The position numbers were made by a program, and so were the translations under genes. A stretch of 64,000 bases of DNA from Pempheris klunzingeri (taxonomy: Eukaryota > Chordata > Actinopteri > Acropomatiformes > Pempheridae). Every line of letters starts with the position of its first letter. Position 1 is the stretch's first letter. The stretch spans positions 10,184,415 to 10,248,414 of the forward strand of contig NC_092032.1 of assembly GCF_042242105.1 (NCBI RefSeq), in the 5' to 3' direction. Positions 53,601-64,000 of this stretch are shown here, one piece after another. The notes below the pieces were generated by a model. The model was not told where the DNA came from and searched no databases. It saw only the letters and a program-made list of their open reading frames with translations.

Positions 53601-56600
53601 ACTTTGGGGTCATAGCCCCAGGGAGCTGAATGCTGTCCATAAGCATCTTTTTCAATTTACTTTACTGCACGGCTTGAATGAAATCATATCAGGGTGCAGT
53701 TTTATTTATTTTTTATTTTTTTATTCTTTTAGTGCGATTATGAACTGTGGAAGACAGTAAAGCAAACTTAAGTAAACTAAAGAATCCCAAAAGGCTGGTG
53801 TCCCTTATCTCTTCCAAAATGAAGTTTCCTGATCACAGAGAACACACTGCATATCACACATAATTCCTTCTGTATTCATTTGAGATATAATAAAGTGTCA
53901 GGAAAAACTTTTAAACGGTTTTGGAAAACCATGAGCTTGCAGGTCCTTTTCTCGGAAGTAGCTTAGAATTAGCATTTGTAGGGTGTTAAAAAAAAGAAAT
54001 AATCATCCCAAGGAGAATTCCTCTTAATGCTTTAATGCTAACAACCTCCCTAATTCTCCCCTATTTCTGTCTGCAGCCAAAGAAACTGTCCATATATCTT
54101 AAGAAGTATAACTTTTATGTTCAACCACATGGCTATCTCATTTTTTCCCACTAAAATGGTACCTCTGCATATAAATTGTGGTGCAGAGAGACTTTTGAGA
54201 TGGAATAGATTATATTGTGCAGTATGATCGATGATACCTCTGAAAATGATCATTTATGAAAACATATAGAGGACCCTGGGACTGTATTTTTTGGAACACA
54301 GACCTTTTTTTTATAAAAAAAAAAAAAAAAGGTGCATAATTTTAAGATTCCAGCCACTCACTGCAGCAAGAAAAAGCCTTGTACCCAGAGGTTTTAAAGG
54401 TGATATATCCTTTGTATCTACCAGTGGTATCATCATGGTGCAGTGATGTTAGATGATGGATTGATTGTCCTCTGTTTCGGACGTGTGCTGTCAACTCTGT
54501 GATAGAAAGGCAGGAACTCGAGCACTGTGCAGCTGCAGAGGATTGTGTTAAGGTACATGATACACCGTCTAATGGAGAGATGTGTGTTTCCACTGGTGGG
54601 AGGGATTGCAGGATATGTTGTATGTGATGAGATTTTGCCCTTAGAAGGTTTCTTACTTACTGCTCTTTTATGAGAAATATTATTTTTTTCATCGACTGCA
54701 TTGCAGCTTAGTCCTATTTAATTCTTAAGATTTATTTACAAAGGTCTTACTGTGAGTTGCATCTGCAGCACAAGCATATTGATTATAAATAACAAAGCAA
54801 GGCCGGTGTGTAATCTTGGCTCTCCTTGTAAACGTGCCTGCCCTCCATTCATTAATACGTTCTGGGCCTTCATGTCTAAACATTTGAATTTTCCACATAA
54901 AAGTTCTCCTCACTGGGCCAAAGATACCACCATGTATCTAACATCAAAAATAAAACTACAGAAATTGACAGACCATTCATCAGCAACTATTTTGTGAACC
55001 GATTAATCATTTTAGTCATTTTACAACCATTCTCTGGTGGAAGCTTTTCAAATGTTTACCATCATAGTTAATGGGATATCTTTGTGTTGTTTGAATAAAC
55101 AAGCAATTTGAAGACATTTATTTGGCTGTGGAAAACAATAATCTGTATTTTTCATAGTTTTTAAAAAAAGAAATTTTATCAACAGATTAATCTGGAATGA
55201 AAATAATGGTTAGGTGTACACCCCACTGAACACTAATACATTTTCCACTAATATGTAGACAAAAACCCCCAAAACATTGGTAATACATTATATATTCATC
55301 CTCTATATTCTTGCAAATGGCATGTTTTGGTGGAAAACTTATACAGAATAGCAGGCTGTACTTCTATAGGTCAGTCTTTCTAGTCTTTTTCCGCCACTCA
55401 AAGCGCTTTAATTTTACATTTACATTCACCTATTCACATGTCAATTGAACAGGAGGCGTCTAATCGGAGTGAAGGAGGCTGTTCATTCACACAATATTCA
55501 CACTCCTACGCTGTGCTTCTGTGGCGATTTTTTTTGTTCGGGAGAAATCTGGGGCTCAGCGTCTTGCCTAAGGACGCTTTGACATGCGGACTGGGGGAGC
55601 CGTGTTCTTCCGCTGATCTTCTGATTGGTGGACGGCCCGCTGTACCTAAATACCCTAACCCTAAGAAAGAAAGAAAGAAAGAAAAGTTTCTTAAAGGCCT
55701 TTTTTCCTCAATTTCCAGGCTTTCTTGGAGTACCTGGCTACCTTAATTGTTTTGTAAGTGAATAGTCAAAAACAAAATCAAACAAATTTTTCTTCTTACA
55801 TACGGCCTTAACATTTAGTGATAAAGCACCAGGTCCCAACTGGCACATAAGGATCTTCACTATCTAGATAAATTATAAACAACATAATTTTCCTAATCTT
55901 TTCCATATTTTAACATCCTAAATGTAAACAGTTTTGGTCAGTCCGTATGTCTTTTTGCCTTTTGGCATCTGGGAATCTGGATGAAGGATGTTGTTTGGGC
56001 AAGGCCAGTGTTTTTGTTCAAAACCGTCTTTCAAACTTACTTTAAGTGTTTCATGCATAGCCATTAAAAAAACAAAAAAAACAACCTCAGCTCAAAGAGA
56101 TGAAATGGATGTCAAAGTGCGGAGCTGTCTTGCTAACACCCTGAGCTGTTTAGATGTCAGAGAAGCCCAGAAAGAGAGGAGAGAGCAGATTTAGTCCAGC
56201 TGTTTGTCTTTCCAAGCAATTTAGCAGAAAAATGTGTTATTGTAAGGCCTCAGCTGGTACGTATGGTGCAGCTTTTGCTTTTTGAGGTTCATCTATCACT
56301 GAGATACAAATAAAATGTAAGGGAGTACATAGCAGGCACATCACACAACTCTCAATCACTCTTTTTGCCTACTTATACTACGTATAAGTCCTAGCAGAGC
56401 GAACGGCCAAATCTCGGTGGTTCAGGGTGAAAAGGTATCTCTTATGAACTCTTATAAGTTATCCTGATTTCCCTGACATATTCTTATGGATGCAGCTCAC
56501 ACTACATATTACCCAAAAGAGGGCACCTTCGTGGCTGGCATTGAAATAAGGACTGCATAAGCAATCTGTTTCCTACTGGCTCCACATCTGGACACTTGGG

Positions 56601-59600
56601 ATTCCATAACCCTGAGTTTGTAATTTCATAAATATAGAAGTGTGTCCTAGAAACAAGACTGTAACCTGGGTGGGGGTTACTGAGGATAGATTGGTAGGTA
56701 AAACGTCTCAATGGACCGAGATGACTTTCACTTATTTTGTCTCCTCTCTGTCATGGGTGTCTGTGTAACTCAATCTTAGTGATACAGCAGCATGATTGAC
56801 AGCTGTGCTTGCCTTTCAGAGCATGTGCCGAAACTGCAGCCCAGGCCTTATTCAGCAGCCAGGTAAGATGACAGAAAAATAAGAATGGACCTTGGATTTA
56901 GTATTGCATGAAATTGTACACAATTGCGCTCTTATATCATCCATTTGGAATGCTAAGTATCTTAGTATGTATGTCTCTTGGTGTTTCCAAGCTGCACAAT
57001 AAGAATACATTAAGAAATTCCACAAAAACTGATCGAAACAGTGTTTGGTTATATAGAAATGGCTGCAACAAACTGTGAATTGACAAGCTCTCCTTTCTGA
57101 TCTTTTTTTTTTTTGTAATTGTGATGACATTTGATTTTTATGGTATTTATTTGAAGCTGCAGCTCTTTTATCACATTCAAAACAGAGACAGAAACACGAC
57201 CTCCCTTCTGCTCATTTGTTGAGATATTTTAGCCCTGATTAATTCTACTCAGGGGCCTCTCACGTAGCCGTCTTCTTTCAAACTTGATTGCATTATTAAT
57301 AATGGGGAAGAGAGAATATTTCTCACAATCACATATCGTTTATCACAAAGCCATCAGAAAATCTGCACAAAGTTGGGTTTCAATGATGATGTACTCGCCA
57401 AATAGAAATCTACAAAAATTGGATACGTTTTTGTCCCAAATTTCATAAATGTCCATATAATGTACGACTCAAGCTCTTTTTTACGATGCTACATAAGATG
57501 AATTATACCTCAGAGAAGATGCATGACATTAACTGTCATTTTAATGTGCTGTCGTAAGATAAAAAAAGGTAGTTTTATGTATATATTTTAGTCTTGTAAC
57601 CCTCTAACTTCATTTTGGAAATCTGTTATTGATATTTTATCCCTGTGCACCCCTTAATGATATATTGTTTAATCTTCAACTTTGCCTATTAGGTAATACG
57701 AGACAAGACAGTCGAGTTCACATGATTTAATATATATTGATCCTGCACTATTGGCAGCTAGGAAATGCATTGCTTTCCACTGGAGATCTGCTATTTTGCC
57801 AACTCTCTTGGTGGATTGAGCTTTCAAAGTATCTGACATTAGATAGGATCTATTATAACATCAAAGGGAAGCACCATGAATAATATAAAGTGTAGCATTC
57901 TCATATGAACGTTTTGGAGGCATTTGGAAACTATTTTAAAAAGAAACAGATTACCTGAATTCATAATAAAAAAGACTATACAGCTGTAATTATTATTATT
58001 TCTGTATTTATGCGTGTCTGTCCAAAATTTGTTATGGATTCTCTTAATCAGTTCTGAACATTGTAGTCCACGTTATGTGTATTTTTGTTTGGGGATATGT
58101 AGATGTGATTCCCCAATAAGCTCAATGATAGGTGGAAAAAAAGCATGCACAAATGAATGGACTGTAAACATTGTGTAGCCTAAAGCTAGCTGTGCTTAGT
58201 TTAGGCTCAAATGTCTCGTCTTTTTGCCTCACTTAGCCTGTCATTGATTTGCTCTTCCCATTAGGTTTGCTTTAAAGCTCATGTGGAACAGCAACATCTA
58301 ATGCAATGTCAAAACTTCTCCGCTCCACTCATTAGTCCCTCACTTAGCTGTGTGTGTGTGTGTGTGTGTGGAGACAGGGGACGGACAGGAGAGATGGTGG
58401 CTGTAGTTTATCAGATGGTGCAGAGACATTAGAGGCCTGCATTATTGATGCTGTGGTCAATAGAGGTCTCCAGTGGCCCACAGGAACTGGAGAGTGAAGG
58501 ATGAGGGAGCGTGAGAGTTCTTCAGCCGGCAGTGAAGACTGGAATGGAGGAGAGGGAGAGGCAGTCCTTTTGAAGCATGACAGACACAGTTATTTTTTCC
58601 ACACCCTTAGCTGTATTTCGTACTCTTGAATGAAGCAGGTGTTCATGTAGATCTGTTATTCCTAACTAGGGTACTTTTTCCCAGGGGGCACTTCTGTAGT
58701 TGCTACGAGTTATGTGAAAAAATTGTGGAATAGCTCAACTAATTTGAAAAAAAAAAAAGAAATTATGATTTGATGCGATTACAAATTAGTGTGATGTTAA
58801 TCTTTAGTATAGGCTCTGTATAATAAGCCATCGGCTATAATAGGCTGCCTCCATGATACCTTCCCTCAATCAGTGGCCAGTTTTAACACCTGCTGTGACT
58901 GATTTTTTTAAAATCGCAAACAGAAATCAAAGCAGTTAGGTAAAAGTAATGGATGAATGGTTTAAACAAATGTCAAATGGTTAAAATAGCTTAATTTGAT
59001 TACTAAAACCTACCTAAAAGTAACATAAATGGGTAAAATAGAAGGAATTGAAGAAATGGATAAATGATTAAAATGGTTAGTTTAATATAAAGGCTGAGCA
59101 GTAGCTAAAAGTACGGTATAACATCCAACCTCTGCCAGTCCCATGTGGTAGTGGTACAAATGCAAGCTTGAACAAACAAACCTAAACATCGACACTTCCA
59201 GTGTTTGAAAAGATGTTAACAATGTTTACTTTCATGTAATTAATGCTGTTTATTAACGCCCAGTTTAAAATCCAGATGGGTGGTGTTGATGCAGGGCATC
59301 TTAAGGTCAAGCTCATCTGACAGGGCTGTCGAAGCACATCAGACACTGAAGGTGTAAAACCACTGGTGTAGATCATCATTTAGCATATTTCAATGTCATA
59401 TCCATATTTGTGATTGGCTTCAAATATCTTGCTACTTGTGGTTTGTTTGAATCATTTGTGGGAGCGTTGCTGTTGTCAGTCCTTGAGAATTTATCCTCCC
59501 TCGTAATGCTTGTGTCTTTCTGTACCCTTCTATTTTCCCTCTGCTTCTCTCTGTATTTCACTTTATTTTTCACTTCATCTCCCTGCTGTCACTGGCTGTA

Positions 59601-60693
59601 TGCCTTTCACACACAATCTCAAACACTGTTGTTTCTCTCTATCTCTGTCTATCTCCATCTCAAACTCACTGTGGTCCCACCTCTATAGCTCCTGTCTTAG
59701 GCACCCAGGAAAGCTGCATTTTGTCTTCAACGTAGTAGAGTTCCCAGCATGCTCTGGGCGGCCTGTGGGGAGGCGAGGCTTGTGCACCGGTTGGCTGTTT
59801 GACCTCATCAATCCTGTCCTGGTTCTCCCTGGGAAGGTTGAATCCTCAAGCAGCCCGGCTCTGCCAAAGGTAATGAGTCCACTGGAAAATGGAGAGCTGA
59901 AACTAGAGTGTGCAAATTTGTGAACTGTTGGTCTTCGCTGATATATTTCTTGGTCTCGGCTGATAAGTTCTCATCTTTGCAAGTACAAGTGTTCAGGGGC
60001 TGTAATAGGCGTACCCTCCAGTTACATGGAGGTAGGAAAATACATGTGCACCTCTTGGCTTAAATCCTGCTATACCCTACTTTTCCATCCCTACTTTTGT
60101 CTTTGTTTTATTTCGACAAAAATGCCAAGAGAGCTTGACTGCCCATTCTCCTTCAAATATAACAATTCAAGCGGTTCTTGAGTAAAATTGAAGGCAAGTG
60201 TGGAGCAGAATATCAGAAAATTGTGCAGTGTCTCCATGAAACTGCACAAGTCGAAGCATTAGGGAATCAACCTGTTCCTCCTACATGTTTTATGCTTCTG
60301 TGGAAACTCAATTTTAATGTGTCAGACATAAAAAAATAACAAGCTCTGGGCCAGTTGTGTGTGATTAATTAAAGAATTAATTTAAATTAAAGCAAGTAAA
60401 TCCTCCCTACGGCAGACTGTATGGATTCCACTTGGAGCTCATGAGTTTGCCTATTAGTATGTCTGAGAATATTAAGCAGATCAATTAATAGATTGGTAGG
60501 CCCACAGTGGCTTCTCAGCATTGTTGTAATTACTCTCATTATTTTAAATGCTTGCTAATGGCCTCTGACCCTAGATCCATGTGAGTTTAAGATCCAACTG
60601 CTCCTTTCGGCCTCCCTCTGACCTGTCGGTGCCCTTCATAATGGTCGGACCCGGCACAGGAGTTGCCCCCTTCATCGGCTTCCTCCAGCAAAG
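47664..60693 (+). CDS. mtrr: Methionine synthase reductase, 3' end outside window
   Basis: Eleven coding exons in phase are visible: 47664-47807, 47986-48139, 48323-48440, 48547-49063, 49139-49252, 49368-49524, 49634-49722, 51904-52084, 56820-56862, 59689-59869, 60575-60693. They give 605 codons plus two bases of an expected 700 or so. The last exons, with the distal NADPH-binding domain (MWLFFGCRHKD in human), are not in the window. The enzyme is a cytosolic diflavin reductase that reactivates oxidised cobalamin on methionine synthase. The order is an FMN flavodoxin domain ([23 protein letters not shown]), a long variable Ser/Ala-rich linker in exon 4, FAD-binding LTHQPGDSF-like and RPYS motifs, GLCTGWL, and the NADPH loop [12 protein letters not shown]. 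An in-frame upstream ATG at 47577 would add 29 basic residues. Exon 8 uses a weak donor (gtcaga). Introns 7-9 and 11 are long. Confidence 0.94.
49723..51903. other. mtrr intron 7, no further gene
   Basis: About 2.2 kb, AT-rich. I see no exon, RNA gene or clear transposon. Confidence 0.5.
52106..52135. repeat. (ACTC)7 tetranucleotide repeat
   Basis: The run of cact units begins 22 bp after the donor of mtrr exon 8. Confidence 0.95.
52136..54969. other. mtrr intron 8, proximal part
   Basis: AT-rich intron with A- and T-runs near 53700-53730 and 54300-54332. No gene or classified element is recognised. Confidence 0.45.
54970..55210 (-). repeat. Dispersed teleost repeat, probably a hAT-type MITE
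   Basis: Both ends carry the aaccgattaatca / cagattaatctgga type palindromic motifs of an abundant fish element. The inner segments gtggaagcttttcaaatgt and tttggctgtggaaaac fit its body. The copy is old and diverged. It lies in mtrr intron 8. Family recognition is from memory; the transposase class is not certain. Confidence 0.5.
55350..55650 (-). mobile_element. tRNA-derived SINE, teleost type
   Basis: On the minus strand the copy begins near 55650 with a decayed tRNA-like head (ggtacagcgggccgtccacc). A well-known fish SINE body follows: ccgcatgtcaaagcgtcctt, aggcaagacgctgagcccc, gaatgtgaa-type blocks and the conserved aaagcgctttgagtgg near 55395. The tail runs to about 55350 (tatagaagtacag). 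The B box is eroded. It sits in mtrr intron 8, and a (AAAG)n tract borders the head. Confidence 0.75.
55664..55686. repeat. (AAAG)n microsatellite
   Basis: Five to six aaag units immediately beside the SINE head, preceded by a short ccctaaccctaag. Confidence 0.9.
55687..59688. other. mtrr intron 8 distal part and intron 9
   Basis: Apart from the 43-bp mtrr exon 9 (56820-56862) this 4 kb is AT-rich intron. There is a GT microsatellite at 58351-58370. No other gene is recognised. Confidence 0.45.
58351..58370. repeat. (GT)10 microsatellite
   Basis: Uninterrupted GT run in mtrr intron 9. Confidence 0.9.
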
Positions 60694-63600
60694 GTATGAA
60701 GAATTTACTAATGCATTATAATATTATCTTGCTCCACAATAAGAAAGAAACATGATCCCCCCATTTTGCAAATGTCTCCTTTAAGAGGAATCAAGTGCAT
60801 GTTGATCCTGCCAATGTCACACGTGTTACAAGATACGCTGCTAAAGAAGTTCTGCTAAACGTTAATGTCAAGCATCAGAAAAATGCAGGTTATATGCTTC
60901 TTGTTGCACTGTGTGACTCTGAATTTTCCAGCTAAGACTCTGTGCCCAGCAATGAATATTCACAGTGTTCAAGTGATGTTAAGTGCACATCATCTATGCA
61001 TATTTTTCGAGTAATCTGCAGAGACAATTAAATGAGACCCCGCTCAAAGCCGATAAAAGACAGCGTCATGTACATCTCATAAAGCATGATAAATTTAGCG
61101 ACGGGACTGTGATCACGTCAGGGATTATTTCAGATGCTCCACTCGTCCCAGCAGGCATAAATGAGGGCCCTCTCTGATGCACAAGTTTATGACTCGGCTT
61201 GTAATGAAGAGCCCAGAGTCAAAGCAGCACATGGAGCGTTATTGATTTGAAAGTAAAAAGTCCAGTAGGTGGTGGCCACGTTGTAAATCATGGCTTGCAA
61301 TTGCCGAAGAGGTGGTGTGAGGATATTGACTGTTAGTTGAGTACGTCGTAGTTCCCTCCAGCTTGTTAAACCATCGCTGTAAGTCTAAAAGCCTGAAGTG
61401 TGCCATCATGTGGTAGGAAACGTGACATTTTGTGTATTATTCTGAGGTCCTGAATTGACGGCTAGATCAAGATTGCACGATGACGATATCAGAAGGATTT
61501 AATGTGACAGAACCTTCTATATTCAGGCTGATGCCCGCGTGTTGAATGAGGCCCGCAGCCACCTTGACTTGTTAGAAAGTGGAGTAAGCCTTTTTAGTCA
61601 GACTGACATGTCTGACTCTTGGGTGGCTTTGTGTAAATGAGGTTGTGCCCCAGTCAAGTCCAATTGTCTCTAAATTCCCTGGATGTGTGCTCTGTTGTGG
61701 TGCTTGTGTGTCTGTGGGTGATTGAGAGGTGATTGCGCTGGCTGATTGTATGCAGCAGATTTAGAGGAGGACGAGTGGTCATCTGGGGTGAAAGATGTTT
61801 GCGCCTTTGGGATGCAGAGGCTCTGAAGATAGCGCACGTTTTTCGGCCTGATCTGCGTACACCAGTGGCAGACAGACTGCTCTCCTTAATGATCAAGGCT
61901 GGGCCAGAGGGACCGTTCTCTGGTGGAAGGCAGCGATACGAACGTATCAATCTTACTTTGATCCTTAGAGCGGTATCCAAACATTTCTCTCTAAAATCTA
62001 AGATATCAAAATACACACTTAAGTGTTTTATTAATGGTCCGTCCTTGCAGACCTGCTACTCCGTGCAAGCAAAACAGTCAGACCTTGATTGATTTTGGAG
62101 GCCTTAGTTTCATAATAAAACAACCAAAACCCCTCGTCAAAAGCATCCTTAGTGAGAGCTTAGTGATTTTTTTTTTTTTTTTTTTACTTTTTAATTATTA
62201 TTTTTTGGTGTAAATTTCATGCAAATTTTTCTTGTTTGTTTCAAGAGACTCTCCACTGTTACCAATTCATCAGCTCGGCCATCTCCTCACTTCCTCCCCC
62301 CCCTCTGTGTCTCTCATTTTCTCCCCCGCCAGCTGCGTATTGTGCTGGAGGATTGTAAAAACCAGTCATGGTGTGCGGCATTATACAGAATCTAACTTGA
62401 GATTCCAAACAAAGCCTCGGTGGCTGATGCTGCACTCTGATAGGAGATAACAATCTCCAGTTTGTCAATGGGACACCGTATCTGCCTCAAGGCCCAAGAA
62501 GGGTCCTGTTAGCAACAAAACAACATGGGCACGTTTCGATCTTCCTACCTCTCCCTCCTTCCACCCCTACTGTTAATCGATGGCTGTTTTCAAAAGTACT
62601 TTGTATGAGTTTGTAGCTCAAGTAACAAGTGGAAGAAGAGTCTCTAAAGGTCAGGGACTCACTTGGTGATACCAGGAGATTTTAATAAGGCCCCCCCCCC
62701 AACCACTAGTCTGGTATTGATTGCTGTGATTTGCATGGAAGGATTTTATGGAGGTTGTGATTTTCAGTCTTTCTATGTAGCTGGGAGCAGTGACAGTTAA
62801 ACAAATATTGTATTTTAACTGAGTGGTTATCCTTAATCTCCTTAACAGCTTCAACATGCTTTTCTTTTGGAAACAATCTGTTTGCTCAGTTTAATATTTA
62901 GGTCTGCCAGTAGGCAATCTTGGCACATTCAATATGACAATTTTTTATTAAAGTTTGTGCGAATGAATATTGAGCATCCATTTATCAGTCTAACCAGACA
63001 GCTGATTACAATTAGGCTAGCTCATCTTGCTACTCAGCATTATCCTTTATTATGAAAACATTTTGAATTCAGCCCATTGAATGTATATTGGTGTAATTCT
63101 GCAATGTAATTTCAGTGATTAAGCCTCAAGCTGTTGTCCTATTAAGGGTTTTTTTTTGTTCTTGTTGTATTCTTATGCCCAAAAAGCCACTCAGCACCTC
63201 TCACCAGGGCTGCAAAGAAAATGGATGATAGATATGAGATAATTGGGATGTTTACTAAGTCTTCACTGCAGCGTTCTATGCGGTTTCCCCCTCCTGCTGA
63301 TCATCTGAAAGGCGCTGAAAGGCAGCCGCTGCTGATTTCGACCCCAAATGGAGTGCTCTGTAGATGCTACCTTTCCCCTGGGATTGTATTGCAGGCTGTT
63401 ATAGTGTGGGCATGTGATGTGATGTGATTTGTATTCAGAGAAAGGCGCCGCTGTGGTCTGCTCAGAATGGAATCCAGGTTTTTCATATTGGTATTGATCC
63501 CTTTAGGGCAGACGGCGAGAGGAGAGAGAGACGAGCCCACTAAAATGACTTTACTTGAGGCTGTTTGCAGATCAGAAGAATCTCGTCCAGGATGCTAATG

Positions 63601-64000
63601 GACGGGATCTGAGCGTTCAGACCGTGTCAACCAGACAGCTCTGTTACTGAGCCCCATTCACAGACACAAAGTTCAAACAAAGGAATTCTCCAAAGTATTT
63701 TTATTAACTGCTCAACTCCTCAATTAATTAAAGTGAGCAAAGCCTGGTTTCTCTATCAGACTTTTGCATTGATTTTTTAATTTTTTTTTCCAATAAGGCT
63801 AATTAGTGTAGAGCTGCAACTAACCGATTGATTAATCTGTTCATCTTTTCTCTCTTTTCTTTCCATCTTGCTAACATGCAGTCTTGCTGGTGTGGAAGCC
63901 ATCTTGTTGTTTTCTTGTTCCCCACATGAAACAGATTCATTGAAACTTGGTGAAGGGGGGAAGCTCCTCTGTACGCACCTTTTTTAAATTTGAGTTTAAG
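60694..64000. other. mtrr intron 11, runs off the window
   Basis: At least 3.3 kb without any exon that would continue the NADPH domain. It holds a T-run (62168-62186), a C-run (62691-62700) and a fragment of a dispersed repeat near 63811-63842. Open frames here have no recognisable homology. Confidence 0.55.
63811..63842. repeat. Terminal fragment of the dispersed teleost repeat
   Basis: gagctgcaactaaccgattg followed by attaatctgttc matches the start of the repeat family also seen at 42270-42310 and 54970-55210. Only the end is present. Confidence 0.55.

Noticed and set aside
55350-55650. tRNA-like head considered as a tRNA gene
   Set aside because: The B box is eroded and the body and tail match a teleost SINE, so it is not a functional tRNA.
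61654-62092. Opposing frames of about 120 codons in the last mtrr intron
   Set aside because: Neither matches the expected NADPH-domain exons or any transposon protein I recognise.

Overview
This window is nuclear DNA from a ray-finned fish, most likely a percomorph-type teleost. The evidence is compact vertebrate genes split by GT-AG introns, long CA/GT microsatellites, a tRNA-derived teleost SINE, Tc1-like DNA transposons and a 5'-truncated LINE of the Rex1/L2 kind. I rebuilt every gene model by hand from splice signals, reading frame and remembered vertebrate homologues. No database was searched.

Layout. 1-2,450: intergenic sequence with a perfect 19-bp hairpin and the LINE tail. 2,628-10,838 (minus): slc51a, organic solute transporter alpha, 8 coding exons and 324 aa. 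10,839-18,500: intergenic sequence with a dying Tc1-like element, then the probable long 3' UTR of the next gene. 18,648-24,622 (minus): zdhhc20, a DHHC palmitoyltransferase, 13 coding exons and 375 aa. 25,530-26,408 (plus): an intronless arylamine N-acetyltransferase. 27,028-39,196 (minus): marchf6, the Doa10/TEB4 ER-membrane E3 ligase, 25 coding exons and 916 aa. 40,396-40,469 (plus): tRNA-Thr(AGU). 41,030-42,516 (plus): cmbl, 5 coding exons and 245 aa. 43,079-46,854 (minus): cct5, 11 exons and 541 aa. 47,577/47,664 onward (plus): mtrr, methionine synthase reductase. Eleven coding exons of mtrr are visible and its 3' end lies beyond the window.

The order marchf6(-) cmbl(+) cct5(-) matches the human 5p15.2 block CCT5-CMBL-MARCHF6 in order and relative orientation. 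In humans MTRR lies elsewhere on 5p15; here it sits head to head with cct5. From memory, human SLC51A, ZDHHC20 and NAT lie on three other chromosomes, so a break in vertebrate synteny falls between nat and marchf6. The genes do not form one pathway. They cover bile-acid and steroid export, protein palmitoylation, xenobiotic acetylation, ER protein degradation, ester prodrug hydrolysis, cytosolic chaperonin and cobalamin recycling.

I found no undescribed multi-gene system. The most notable items are structural: a perfect 35-bp inverted repeat with a 7-nt loop (9,274-9,350), a probable MITE in a marchf6 intron, a diverged tandem duplication with a local inversion in slc51a, a perfect 61-bp tandem duplication in marchf6, a run of six ATG codons at the nat start, a possible mitochondrial leader on mtrr, and overlapping convergent 3' ends.
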